A DNA stretch of 64,000 nucleotides, taken from assembly GCF_021917145.1 (NCBI RefSeq), contig NC_061067.1:3312504-3376503 (forward strand). The letters are read 5' to 3'. The notes beneath the pieces are model-generated. The model saw only the letters and a program-made list of their open reading frames with translations, searched no databases and was not told the DNA's origin. How positions within the stretch are numbered: position 1 is the stretch's first letter; each line of letters starts with the position of its first letter. A program made the position numbers and the translations under genes. Source of the DNA: Hypomesus transpacificus. Lineage: Eukaryota; Chordata; Actinopteri; Osmeriformes; Osmeridae. This document shows, piece after piece, positions 1 through 11,743 of the stretch.

Positions 1-3000
1 GAGGGAGGGAGGGAGGGAATAGCCTGTAGGAGGCCTCTCTACAGCAACGTGGGAAAGTAGAGGCTTCCACACAAGCAAAGAGGCAAAGAAATGACACACA
101 CACACAGGCACACAGACATGTTACAGTAATAACACAGCTTATACAACCAACACACAGACACAACACAACTAAGAGCAGCATCAGGCCTAATAACAGCACA
201 TGCTAGTCAGCACATGTTGAAGACACTGGCCTGTTCTGCATTACAGAGACTGGGCCTGGGACCAGGACACCTAGAGGGAGGCTGTGGAGAGAGACAGAGG
301 CAGGGCCGTGTGTGCAAGGTTCAAAAGCTGTGTTTCCACCACAGGAACTAGACCCTGGAACTAGGATCCAGGGTTTCCTGCAAAACCTTTTAGTTAAGGC
401 GGTTGTCTAAGCAGCCCCCCAGCCCCAGCCCCCCGGTCTGACAGCAAACCCCACCCTACCACCTTAACTAACACATTTTCTGCGGGAAACCCTGGAATCT
501 ATATGAAATCTGTGGCGTGTTGCGGTGGAAGTGCTAAAAATGGGCTGCAGGAACATTCTACACCCTTGGCAAGTAGACCCTAAAAGATATGTGAACTTAC
601 AGTGGAGATGAGTCGTCACAGATAAAATAAGTCAATCAAACGATCCTCAGAAGGGAGTCATGGGTTTAACTTCCCTGCAGCTGTCTCTGAAGTGGGCCAC
701 CGCAGCTAGAGCTACCATTTCATCTGATCATCACGCACACACACACACACACTCCACCCAAGCACAGTCAATAAAGGAAATGAGAAATGAGATTCCATTA
801 AACTAATTAAACACTAATCAACTCCTTCTGTGGCAGGATATAACACATTTCACTCACATTAAGAGCTCTAGTTGAAGTGTTTTCTTAACGTATTATTATT
901 AATCTCTTTTCATTTGTTGTTGTTGATGAGCTTATGTTGTTGAAAAAAAATAATAATAATCAAAATCAAGAATAATGTATTTTTTGATGGACTATTATTA
1001 CACACAGCAGAGAGGAAAAAATATCAAACGTGTACTGTAGAACAGGGCGTCGTTTAAAGAGGGGTGGAAAATGGTGCATTGATGCAGGGGGCAGTCACTG
1101 GATCTGAGTCGTCAGAACCAGACCCAAACTAAGGCCAGTGGTGGATGGACCCTAGGGAGACTCGGACTAGCAGGGTTTATCAGTCTCTGACACAGCTTGT
1201 GACCAAGCAGGGCACCACACACACCTCTATTCTGTCTGGTGCTCTTTTGCTTCGTATCGTCATATATCTCTCTCTCAGCTACAGTAGCGACCTGGTCCAA
1301 CTGTGGACTTTGCTAATGAAGCTAGCTAAGTCAATTCTCCAAACAGGAATTTTTTTCCATAGGTGCTTCTAAAAGCACTTTACTGCACGTTACCATGGAA
1401 ACCAGGTAAAAGAGGAGACAACGCCTTGACACAACTCCCCCCAAACCCCCCCCCCCCCCCATACACACACACCCACACACCCCACCCCACACACACACAC
1501 ACATATATAAAAACTAAGAAGAAGCCAGCGGCTCCCCAGGACCCATTCTGGCTGCCATCCCTTATAAGGGGACAGAACCCAGCTGGGAGCAAAGGGTGAC
1601 AGCTCTCTGGGAAACCCAGGAGGAACTTGGAAAGGCTCTCGCCTCACCAGCTGTACAGCCTATCCATTACTAAACCTTGAACTGTTTTCTCGCTCTCCCT
1701 CTCCAGTCCTCCCTTGTTTGTCTTCCCTGCGAATGCTGAGAATACATGCAACAGTGACAAAGGAGCCCATGTATCGTGGCAAAATTACCCCCCAGCTGGC
1801 TCAAACGGCCAGTTGTCAGGTGTGTGTGTGTGAGAAGGGCCATGGCCTCTTCAGGAGTCCCAGGGGAGCAGAGGTGAGACAGAAGTTGGGAGAGGACGCA
1901 CCATTGGTGTAACTTCGACCCCCCTGGAGACTGGAGGATTCCTCGTCAGAACAGCTATGCCTTCCTAACGTAAGTACAACTGGAATGTTTAGACTCTGCG
2001 GCATGAGTCACCTCTACGATTAAGAAGAACCCTCTGACTCAGCAAAGCTATTTGTGGGGAGGGTTTTCTTGGCAAGTACAGCTTATCTGTCATTATTACT
2101 ACTCACCATCAGGACATTGCTTTTCATAACTTTAATTGCATTCCTTAAAATTTGAAAGGAAAGAAAACATGAATTGAACTGCTTATCATGGTTTCAATTG
2201 CAAACAGAAGATTACAATTCGTTCCCCTCCAAGCATTTTAATCAGAACATTCTCTCAAAAACGCCTCTAAGTTCACTCGCAACTCCCCCGCCCACCATCA
2301 CCCCCGCATTCAGTCCAGACCAACGTTATTCTTAGCTTTACAGAACTATGAACTGATCTGGTACCAGTGAACACGCTCTCTTTAACACTACAAGGGTGCT
2401 TCCGACAGAAGATCAGGATGTGCCACTCGATTTACAGAACACAAAATGGCTTCCACAGACATGACAAAGTCTATAGACAAATCTATAGTCCAGTCCTATA
2501 AGGTACAGCGTTGAAGTCTAGATGGGAGGATGTCATTTGCCTAACAAATCTAAACTCAGGAGTATAAATATCAGGGTGAAAGCTAATAAACTCTTTCAAA
2601 CTGCTCAAGGGGGAAGGTTTGGTGAAGGTTGATGTCAAGCAGAACAGCAGAATGTTGGCCATGCTATAAACCATGGTAGGACTCCAGCAAAACCATTCTG
2701 ATAGTAATGAGGAGGTTGGCTGGTGGGCACAAAATGACCTCTGCACCCACTGAACCCCCTCGGAAACCTCACAGTAGAGCTGTGCCCATCTGGTGCCAAC
2801 TACAAGACTTGGCAGCTGCCTGGCAGTCTGGCCGAGGATCAGGCCTGTTCAGGTCTTACCGTCCTCGTTAATGATATCACTTTATGAGCCAGTGGTTTAC
2901 TGTTTTCATTAAAAGGGTAGCCACTGCTTTGTTGAAAAACCACTTTCTTATAACTACAAATGGCATTTATAGTAGATAATGTCATTGTTTGGGGCTAAAG

Positions 3001-5767
3001 CCGAACTAACACACCCAGCTTGAGCTTCACTGGTAAGATACAATACAATGCTTTTAACTGGGCTCCAATCAAGCCCAATGATCACTTTGGTTATGAAACA
3101 AGGCCTCAAACGATAGATAATTAGAAATTGGCCCCCTTCTCTCCTATCTCTGTACGTAGCCAGTTAGGTCTAACCTCCATTCAAAGACTTTCCCGAAAAG
3201 GCCCAGTCCAGTCTGGGAATTGATGTGCGTCACGTTAGCCTTGCTAGTCTGAGATTGACTTACTGTAAAACCAGAACATTTACTGGTCTTCCTTCTGTAT
3301 CGAAATGAGGCTGAATTCTCAGTGATTCACTGAAGTATATTGACCACGTGTTCATGCTGGGATAGAGGAGTAGCTGGAGTGTTGGGAGAGCCGTGTGCTG
3401 CTACCACAACTAGGGAGCTGTCCTAAGCAGCTGCTTAAACACGCACGCCCACGGTTTAGTACACGCAAAAGGCACTGCTAATCAACTTAGGCATCGAACA
3501 CACATGTTGAACGCACTTCATCAACGACCAACTGGAAAAAAGGGAGGCAGTTCACTCCCAATGTTTTTGGGTTTCCGGTGACTACTGATGAGGTGAGTGG
3601 TTAGGGGCTTTGGGTGGGCTGTAACCCACTGACGGAGAGGAGTGCTGCGCGTCAGTCAGGACGAAGAGAGGCAGGAACACAGACCCATCTCTGGCATGGT
3701 GTAGAGGCTCTCAGGTTTCCTGACTGAGGGCTCCGTCCGTCTGACCACGGATGCTCTGTTTTCAAGTCCAGGACATCAGGCGGATGTGGAGGTGAACATC
3801 TACACGCATGAACACACTGGCACGCACGCGCGTCCACACCTGCGCTCGTTTGGACGCACTCGCGCGTGCGGAGGCGCCGGGACACAGCAGAGTGTGACGC
3901 GATGGAGGTCTGTTGGAGCGTAAACTGCCCATTGAGTTTGTTTATGCTGGACTCCCGCTCTGCTCCTCCGCGTCCTCGACCCTCTCTAGAAAGCCTCTCT
4001 TTATGAGCTTCCACCCATTTGGACGACTCTGGAAGGGCGCTGGCCTCCGAGGCCATGCTAACTTATGTGCTATCTGACTTAATGCATGCGATCCAGCAGT
4101 AGTGTAAATACTGTAAGTGACTCCCCCGTGTAGACATTTGTCCGTTCGAGGATGGTATGAAGATGGCGGGGGCCAGTTAAAAGGCTCTTCTTATGAAGTC
4201 GCTCTAATGAATTGCGAGCTCTGGCAGTCCCCTCTGGGTTTTGGCAGAGGGTGTGGATGGAGATATCATATCCCTGGAATGCTGAGTGGACGAAGGAGCA
4301 CACATTTGGGTTGTCCTGCATGAGAGACTGTAGAACAGGCCTCCAAGGCTGCATTAGGCCTGGTGTGCGTGGGTGTGTGTGTGGGTGCGCGTGTGTGTGT
4401 GTGTGTGTGTTAGGAGGACGGGAACAGCTCTGAGAGGAGGTCTAGTCAGAGCAGGCACATGAGAGATCTCAAGCAAATTCACTTAGTGTTAAATTGCATG
4501 TGAGTATTCCCTACCAGTTAGATCAACCAGTGCACCTGTGTGTGTGCTCTCTGCCCGCCTGTGCTGATGCAGGTCAGTGCTTCGCTCAAGGTCATAGTGC
4601 CAAGCTGGTTTTCTCAAAGGATTAGGATCAGATACCAAACACACACTTTATCTAGGACACATGCTAAGGCATACCCTTTTAGAGATTCTCTCAGGGATGG
4701 TTCCACAGCCCTTGGTCAAGCATGAAAAGCACTCCTACTGCAGATAACCTTCTGTCGCTCACACACACCCTACAACCACACACACACACACACGTACCAC
4801 AAGGGTGGAAAAATAAATTGTGAAATACTACAATCACCTCAATTGCTTCCTACTGGTTCTACTGTAAGCTACCAGAATCATCACACTCGAGTGCAACTCC
4901 CTTTATGTTCCCTGTAGCGTTATTTAAAATTGTCAGATGGTAAATTAAACTAAGAATAAAAGAAAACTATTATTTGTTTGTTGAGTCACAAAAAATTGTT
5001 GGAAAATGAAAATGTGTTCATCTGAGTGTACAATGACATAGGATACCAGGGAATGAACACTGCTTTGTATCATTAATAGTCAGAATATTAGCATTAAGAA
5101 AATATATCTTCATCACTCCATCATAATGCCACAATGTAAAACAACATGCTGAGTATATCTGGTTTGTCTCGACATCTGTGATCGGTCTAAAACAAACACC
5201 GGCCATGTTATCCCTCAGTAGAAGGTCACCAACATTAAATAAACATTAACCACACTGAAGGATGGCACTAAAATGGGTCTCGCCATTCACAGGATGGAAC
5301 CAATCCGAAGATACTTTTATATCTGCTTTCACTCCATAAGGCCATCTACCACAGCCCCATTATGAAAACACCCGTGCTGGGCTGCTGATGGTTGTCTGGG
5401 CTGCTGACGCACGTTTCCAGACCCACCACACCATTTCAGGGTGTGGATCCTCACCGGAGGACGTGGATCCTCACTGGACAGGCAACCCAACTCTCCCCTC
5501 CTTTTTCCAGCAGGGAAAGAGAGGGCCTACCCGCCTGGCTCCCTATCGGAGCATCACAGGAGGAAATGCCACGGGAGAGCACCTCCAATCTCCAGTGTGG
5601 GTCTTGTTATTCCAGCTGACATCATGTTACTGTCATACCCAAATGAACCTGGAAGACAGGGGAGGGGTTGGCTCCACAGCTCTGGGCTCCGCCAGGGAAA
5701 GACCTATCCAAATTTCGCCTCTGACGGAATGCAGGATGCAGGCTCTACCCCGTGGGGATCAGGGGCA

Positions 5768-5789
5768 GGGGGGGGGGGGGGGGGGGGGA
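5768..5789 (+). repeat. 22-base poly(G) run
   Basis: Uninterrupted G. Located in a stau2 intron. Confidence 0.95.
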
Positions 5790-6619
5790 CTGGGAGCGCC
5801 ACGAGGAGCTCGGGGGAGTGTGGAATTAGTCATCGGAATCAGGTTCTCCAATGATAACACAGGAGTCTGGGTTGACACCCAGAGGCAACTGAGCAGAGTT
5901 TCTCTCTCTCTCTCTTTCTCTCGCTCTCTCCCTTGGTTCTTCAGATGTTGCTAACCATCTGGGGCGTGTGTTCCCAATCAACATCCCCCTAACAACAGGA
6001 TGCTGCTTTACGCACACGCTGACGTTATCAAAAACACTTGATTTCATTGATCATCACAGCTAATCTAACACATCCAAGAATGAAGAATACTCTGACAGAG
6101 AGCTGAAAGAGTTGAAGCATGGATTAAAAGCAGGCTACTTAGATGTGAATAAATTAAACCCAGGCCCCTTCACCATAAATAAGATTCATTAACGCCATGA
6201 CAAATTAACCAGTCCGATAATGAACATTATTCTCTGCGCGGTCCTTTCTGAATGAATCAATAGCATTCATGGTGGTGATTCCAGTGGGGATGAATCAGGG
6301 TACGCCTGGCCTCTTAATGGTTGGGTTCTCCATCAACACGACTCCAGATCACTGGGATCCATCATCTTAGAGGAGGACGCGAGAGTGCAGGAGACATGTC
6401 TCTGCTCTAACATCATTAATGTGAGCATTAATGAATATGACCCGTCAGTCCTTGGCTCAATCCATCAGCTGAGAGAGAGAGCCACCGCCATTCAGTGGCT
6501 CTGCCTCTCGTCTCTCTCCCCGGCCAGGTTTAGAGTCAAAGACGAGAGACCTTGTTGGAGAAAACACCAAGTGACCTTGGGATGATATAAGCTGCTGTTA
6601 TATGCTCCTGGCACGGCGT

Positions 6620-6644
6620 CCCCCCCCCCCCCCCCCCCCCCCCC
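6620..6644 (+). repeat. 25-base poly(C) run
   Basis: Uninterrupted C. Located in a stau2 intron. Confidence 0.95.
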
Positions 6645-8203
6645 GCTCTCCTCCCCTCCTCCTGTCCCTCCTGACTCGCAAGGCGGTCAGCCTCTGCACC
6701 AAAATGATGTAACCAAACAGACGTGCTGCTCCACCCCGTCGTCTTCAAACATGCAGAGTCCATCAAACGGTACAGATTACACTGACAGAGTGACCACTGG
6801 GAAACAGATCTCCTTTGCTCCCAAACAATTTATCTTCCTTCACACAATCACCTTGTGTTTGTTCTGTCACACATCAAAGTATGTGGAGATGTAAGCCAGA
6901 TGCCGGCCAGCTTTCTTTAACTCAATCTGCCAAGAATCATCACTTTGACACTACGGCTGCAGACAGACCAAACCTTTTGTTAGGTTGGATTTCAGTGGAC
7001 CGGTCATGGATGAGTGTAGTAAAAAACCTAGAAAAAGAACAAACATGCTGAACCAGATTTATGTTTCCCAGTACTGTGAGCCAAAAGCTCAGTTTAAACC
7101 TGCATTTTTATATCTGAGAGATATTCCCAGATATAAATAGAAGTGATAAGTTATAAAACATCAACACTGAGACATTCTTTACAATAAAGCATGGAAAGCA
7201 ACACCCAGCTAAACCAAGGCACCTGTATCAAAATTCATGACAACTTCACTGTTACAAAATGGGTGCTAAATCACCTTATAAAAGCAGCCCCATCAATTAT
7301 TCTGAATGAGACAACACTGCCACCTACAGGTATAAACACATTTATACACACTGCCTTAAATAACGGTCATGGCTCCCAACAAGCCTAACTATAAGCAACA
7401 AATAAAATAAAAAACGATCATAAACTGAGAAGTACAAATACCAAAATAAAATATGTTGATTTATTATTTACATAAAACGTTCACTTTTCATCAATTCCTT
7501 CAGTGTTCCTTGACAGGACTCTGTTGATGGCTCTCTTTTCCTGGTAGCCTTTATGGACCGCATGTCTTTTGAAATCATGGGAATAACTGAGTTAAAGAAT
7601 CCTGACCTTATTCTCTGACAGGAGAGCTACCAGGGGTGTGGAAGGAAGCTTGCTGGCTGGACTAAATAAGGTAAAAAGGCCTCAGCCCGGCATTCCTTCT
7701 CACAGGGGAGAGGTGATCGTTAATCGAGGGTCTGTGGCGGTTTTATGGAGTTTTAAAAAACAGTGAGACGGCTCCGGTGAAGCGAGAAGACCTGAGTGGA
7801 CAGAGACGGAGAGTGGCGAGACCACATAAGGTGCAGCTTTCATCTGTCCAGCGGGGCCTGGAGAGAGGCTGGGAGAATGTGGCCATGACACACATAGCAC
7901 ATCTGGGTCAGGGGATCAAAGACACAATGCTGCCTCATCAACGGGAAAACGGATGTGAATGGAGTGAATACAAACACTGTCCAAGACGCTCGCTTTCCTA
8001 ACTGTTCAAGAATCACACTTGGCTGCATGTTGGCTTGGGAAGATTGCGTGCAGTGACTGCAATTCACCAACAATTTTCCATATAAATAATATCATTGGTA
8101 CGAGCTGCAGCTCATTTACAGGAATTGAAAATGTTCTCCAACGAATCAATCAGAACAGTGTGCTTAGGCATGAACTATACTGAGAGATGGTCCGAGGCCT
8201 CAC

Positions 8204-8339
8204 CTTTGGTTGAATATCCCTCTGAAGTTATAGTTGGCTCTGTAGTTGGGCATGGGCTTGGGGTCCAGGGGCCTGTAGATGGCTGGCTCCCCTCTCTTCA
8301 TGGCCAGACCATTCAGCTCCACCGTGGGGGTGATGCTGC
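8204..8339 (-). CDS. stau2: stau2 exon, start of dsRBD2
   Basis: 136 nt, from acceptor cccag to donor gtgagg. It encodes SITPTVELNGLAMKRGEPA, then YRPLDPKPMPNYRANYNFRG. This is the first helix of dsRBD2 plus the insertion loop typical of Staufen dsRBD2. The exon ends inside an Arg codon (AG|), so coding continues to the left, outside the window. Confidence 0.96.
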
Positions 8340-11300
8340 CTGGGAGACAGAGAGATGGAGGAAGAAAACAAGTGAAGATTGAGAGAAAGAGAGGGAGGGT
8401 TGGGGAGGAAAGATATTTCTGTATGTAATATTATTATTAGTTTAACATTTTTACTGTTTAACATGGCAACAAATATATATATATATTGTAGAGCTGCGTG
8501 CAGCGCATAGATTTTCTCAGCCCCTTCTGCCCCGCTCGTGTTCTCTCTCACTACAACGGACCTTGCAACGGGCTTGTCTGTGAATAGCTATGGAGGCAAA
8601 ATCATCTGAATTTTTAAAGGCATTGAATACTTAATTTTGAAATGTAAACACTACCCATTTTATTGGTTTTGAATTCACCTCTTTAAAATTTAAATATGAA
8701 TTTCAAGCTTCAGAAATTCAAATATAACTAAATTCAGGCTGCTCAATATCAAATGCTGAAATTCAGATCCCAAAAATTTGTCCCCAAAAAATTCTGATTG
8801 CAACATCCAGGATACCAAGGGTAGGTAAGGCAATCAAGCCCGAGTGCAATCGACCATCTCACTTCTCCGAGAAGGATCCAACTGCAGACCTCTCTTTAGG
8901 CCCCTCTCATCCAGGTGTAGCTGCAGGCAGTCAAACATGCAGACGTGCAGATCATTTATACAATCACTGCCTGGGGTCTGAGGAGAAAGGTCCAGTCTTA
9001 GGCTCACTTCTCCAAAGACATATTTTTAGGCTCGAATCTTTTGGCCTCAATTTTTAGGGCCTCTAATTTTGTCGGCCTCAAATGTTTTTTGGCTCAAATG
9101 TTTAAGCGCTTTAAGTAATGGAAATACATTACGTCGGGCTCCGCCCCTGCCTACCGCCACAAATATAATCACATTTTGTGGGAAACACTGATGATGTTAA
9201 GTAGTTTTAGAGATATTGAACAAGGTAGAATGGGTGAGACAGTATAACCCATTTTGCAACAGAAGACCACAGACAACACACCCATCAACTAATTAAGGGA
9301 AATCTTAGTTGGTCTAATCCCTTGTGTGCATACACAAAGTGCAGCTAGCCGTCTGTAAAAAGCTGTAAATTGCAAAAGTTGTCTAAAGTAGCACATAAAC
9401 TACGTTTTTTATCAAATAACTTTTGACAATAACTATAAGCTGGTTGACAGAAATACAAAAACTGTAACAGCAGCTTGTAACAGAAGCTTTCCCTATAGTA
9501 TTCTGCAGACCATGTCCGGTGTTGTCCGAGATCAAAACGAACATTAGCGTTTCTAGCTAAACAATTCCCTACAGTTGCAACAACATTTTTATCTTATCAT
9601 GCTTCATAAACCAGGGATTCATTAAGCTTAAAGATTCAACACCAACACAGGCAAGCTTGTCAAAATGGGATCTGCAGTAATAATACTGGGTCTATGATGT
9701 TCCAATCCAACGGCTCCTTGAGGGTGTCTGTCCTCCATGCTCCCCAGGCCTTCCTCTCTTGCTCTCCCTCTCTTTGATGTTGCATAACCATTCCAAGGGC
9801 TTCTCTCTAATCCTATTACTCTGGCTGGGCCACCCTCAGCACTGGTTCCACAGAAGGAGGCACAAGCCCCAGGGAGGTAATGCTACTTGATGTGTATCTA
9901 ACAAATCACAGTGAAACATTTATATGCTCTTTTCCATATTTTGCACATTCCATTCAAGACCTTCCAGCCTCTTGCCTTGTGATCTATGTGAGATGTGAGT
10001 TTGGACAGATGTATAGTGGTTAGACATTATATACCACATTTTGGGAAGGCTGAAGTGTTAAAGATCCAGATTTACGAAGCCGATTCTGATCGGCAGGTCA
10101 TCACTCATTTGACTGCCGATAGATTACCTGTTGCCCCAAGGCATGTCTTGGAGAGTGGAGACCACCTACTGATTGAACATCTGACAGCTAAACCTGTGAC
10201 TGATTCCACAGTGTGAATGGTAAGCTCTCGTTGGAGATCTCGAGCCTGAGCCAATCAGAGATGACAAGAGCAGAAGGTAACCTTAAATGGCGTGAGAAAT
10301 AAAATCACATTTCCAATTGCTCCTTATGCACAATAATATAACAATACATTAGTTATAGCTATGTTATAGTCCCAAATACTATTGGACAAAGAGACAACTG
10401 TTTACAGCCACCAATCTCATCATCACCTGTCTGAAACTCAGTTCACAGGTGTGAATTACTATCAGCAGGCCCCCAGAAAGGAAGTTTAGCCTGTCAGAGG
10501 TTTCCGGTGTGCTTTAATGGGCTACCTGGGTTGCTGTTGATGTCCACTTTGGGGGAGCGGGGCGCTGGCCTGGGAAGGATGCTCTCATCCAGAGCCCTAG
10601 AAGCTGTGGAGTGCTGGGCCTTCTTTATGCTGGTGCCCTCTGCCTCCCACACCTGCTCCCCGAGAGACAGCTGCACAGTGAAGATCTACAACAGCGCCAT
10701 CCAGAGGAGAGGGGGAGGAAGGGCAAAGAAAACACCAAGCAATCAGTTGAAAGCATGAGTTTACTAAGACGGTGGTTCTCAACCCTGGTCCTCAAGTACC
10801 CCCATAACATCTAAAACATGCAGGACAGGGGGTACTTGAGGACCAGGGTTGAGAACCACTGTACTAAGACATGGAGGTAGCGCCAAAGCAACTTTAGGTT
10901 GTTGGAGAGAGACATTTTCAATTTTAACTCAAATACTGTCTCTATTATATCCATGTAAAACTACATGGACGAATTAGCAAACCATAAACAACTGATCGTA
11001 AATTAGCACATACAATCCTCAGGTATGATATAGTGCTCATCTTTTGGATCATGTACTTCTTCAGTGCAAGTCACGTGGAGATAAACAGCAACCTACTTTG
11101 GCGTGTGCAGGTCCCCTCTCATTGAGCAGCTTGTATTGTGGTTGGATCCGGTTGAAACGGGCTAACTCATTCACCAGACACATGGGAGTTTTCTCTTTAG
11201 GGTTTGCCATGTTCTCCTGGGGTGGGCCTGCAGACAGGTCACAAAGTTACACATGTTGACTGACAGGATCACTAACAATCAGTCTATATTAAGTCAATAA

Positions 11301-11743
11301 TAGTCCATCCCCAATCCTGTGTCAGGTGGCTGAGCGGTTAGGAAATCGGGCTAGTAATCTGAAGGTTGCCAGTTTGATTCCCGGCCGTGCCAAATTACAT
11401 TGTGTCCTTGGACAAGGCACTTCAACCTAATTCCCTCGGGGGAATGTCCCTGTACTGTAAATCGCTCTGGATAAGAGTGTTTGCTAAATGACTAAATGTA
11501 AATGTTAAATGTTGGTGTAATGAGTTGGGTGATACCTGGTGGGCTGGCTGACACAGGGGCGTCCCCATACCCAGCTGAAGGAGCAGGGCAGCCGGGCGTG
11601 GGAGCGGGGCCTGTGCCGTTCACAGAGGGCTGCAGACCCAGGGGTCCTGGGCTGGCCATGGCTACAGGGGACACGACGGGGGAGAGGCCAGGACCAGCCA
11701 GGGGCGCTGAGGTCTGCAATATCACTTGAGCCATGCTCTATAC
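8204..11743 (-). CDS. stau2: stau2, Staufen homolog 2, 5' part (4 coding exons)
   Basis: Double-stranded-RNA-binding protein of transport granules, mainly neuronal, acting in mRNA localisation and decay. Coding exons on the minus strand: 11734-11536, 11227-11097, 10685-10526, 8339-8204; all four junctions keep frame. The translation runs from a Pro/Ala/Gly-rich N-terminus into MANPKEKTPMCLVNELARFN (start of dsRBD1), then VQLSLGEQVWEAEG and SIKKAQ (end of dsRBD1), then SITPTVELNGLAMKRGEPA and NYRANYNFRG (linker and start of dsRBD2). These closely match vertebrate STAU2; STAU1 reads ALCMKLGKKP where this protein has GLAMKRGEPA. The last visible exon ends in phase 2, so later exons (dsRBD2 remainder to C-terminus) lie beyond the left edge. 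An acceptor just upstream of the ATG implies at least one more noncoding 5' exon. Identity is firm; the start codon is less certain. Confidence 0.95.
8340..10525 (-). other. stau2: stau2 intron with degenerate repeats
   Basis: Intron between the dsRBD1 and dsRBD2 exons. It holds a short AT dinucleotide run (about 8473-8486), an AT-rich block (8600-8760) and a degenerate tandem of a roughly 20-bp unit containing GGCCTCAAATTTT (9020-9105). No further exon was recognised. Confidence 0.75.
9018..9110 (+). repeat. degenerate ~20-bp tandem array
   Basis: Five imperfect copies of a unit approximating GGCYTCAAATTTTTT follow one another (variants: ggctcgaatctttt, ggcctcaattttta, ggcctctaattttgtc, ggcctcaaatgtttttt, ggctcaaatgttt). 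Copies are too diverged for a simple microsatellite. The class is unknown. Confidence 0.55.
10526..10685 (-). CDS. stau2: stau2 exon, end of dsRBD1
   Basis: 160 nt, with the acceptor at ttgtag and the donor at gtagcc. It encodes IFTVQLSLGEQVWEAEGTS and SIKKAQHSTASRALDES, the beta strands and C-terminal RNA-binding helix of dsRBD1 (the conserved KKAQ motif lies at the helix start), then a Pro-rich linker ending NSNPG. Confidence 0.96.
10770..10861. mobile_element. hAT-like palindromic MITE with 8-bp TSD
   Basis: A 92-bp near-perfect hairpin. The terminal repeats read CGGTGGTTCTCAACCCTGG on the left and the complement of CAGTGGTTCTCAACCCTGG on the right, with arms of about 32 bp around a short loop. 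It is flanked by the identical 8-bp duplication TACTAAGA at 10762-10769 and 10862-10869. An 8-bp duplication and a CAGTGGTTCTC-type terminus are hallmarks of hAT elements. It is non-autonomous, with no room for a transposase, and lies in a stau2 intron. Confidence 0.88.
11097..11227 (-). CDS. stau2: stau2 exon, start of dsRBD1
   Basis: 131 nt, entering in phase 1 and ending in phase 0 at gtaggt. It contains the MANPKEK methionine commonly used as the STAU2 start and helix 1 of dsRBD1 (CLVNELARFNRIQPQYKLL), followed by NERGPAHAK. Confidence 0.95.
11321..11512 (+). mobile_element. tRNA-derived SINE (V-SINE-like), copy 1
   Basis: The head reads gtcaggtggctgagcggtta, a Leu/Ser-type tRNA A-box region, with a B-box-like tttgattcccggcc following. 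The middle has the V-SINE-type core gtgtccttggacaaggcact. The tail has ctctggataagag, then gctaaatgactaaatgtaaa, a LINE-like 3' end. It fills most of the 308-bp stau2 intron between the exon ending at 11536 and the one starting at 11227. Several mismatches against the copy at 50945 show it is an old insertion. Confidence 0.9.
11536..11743 (-). CDS. stau2: stau2 first visible coding exon (N-terminal extension)
   Basis: The acceptor ag lies at 11745-11744; nine untranslated bases precede ATG at 11734-11732. The exon encodes 66 residues beginning MAQVILQTSAPLAG, rich in Pro, Ala, Gly and Ser, and ends in phase 1 at the donor gtatca. It joins in frame to the next exon, so the protein would start 72 residues before the methionine usually given as the STAU2 start (MANPKEK). 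It could instead be 5'UTR with translation starting at that later ATG. STAU1 also has a low-complexity N-terminal segment. Confidence 0.75.

Larger units (their letters stand above)
1..8203 (-). other. stau2: stau2 intron (no exon recognised)
   Basis: No open frame here resembles the next Staufen segment (dsRBD2 after the NQR residues), so the stretch reads as intron. It holds a GAGG tandem at 1-20, CA tracts (95-120, 730-752, 1461-1505, 4766-4793), a 15-base C run (1446-1460), a GT tract (about 4370-4410), a 22-base G run (5768-5789), a CT tract (5901-5925) and a 25-base C run (6620-6644). The AT-rich block 6120-6450 is rich in homeodomain-type ATTA/TAAT cores. Open frames such as 5388-5954 have no recognisable domain. 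Confidence 0.75.

Noticed and set aside
4079..4354. 91-codon minus-strand open frame
   Set aside because: No recognisable motif and no splice signals joining it to Staufen domains; length is within chance for this composition.
5388..5954. 188-codon plus-strand open frame
   Set aside because: It crosses a 22-base G run (poly-Gly) and a CT tract, overlaps two other equally open frames, and shows no domain; it lies in a stau2 intron.
11321..11395. A tRNA gene
   Set aside because: Only a degenerate tRNA-like head continuous with the V-SINE core and LINE-like tail; the same arrangement recurs at 35829-36023 and 50945-51132.
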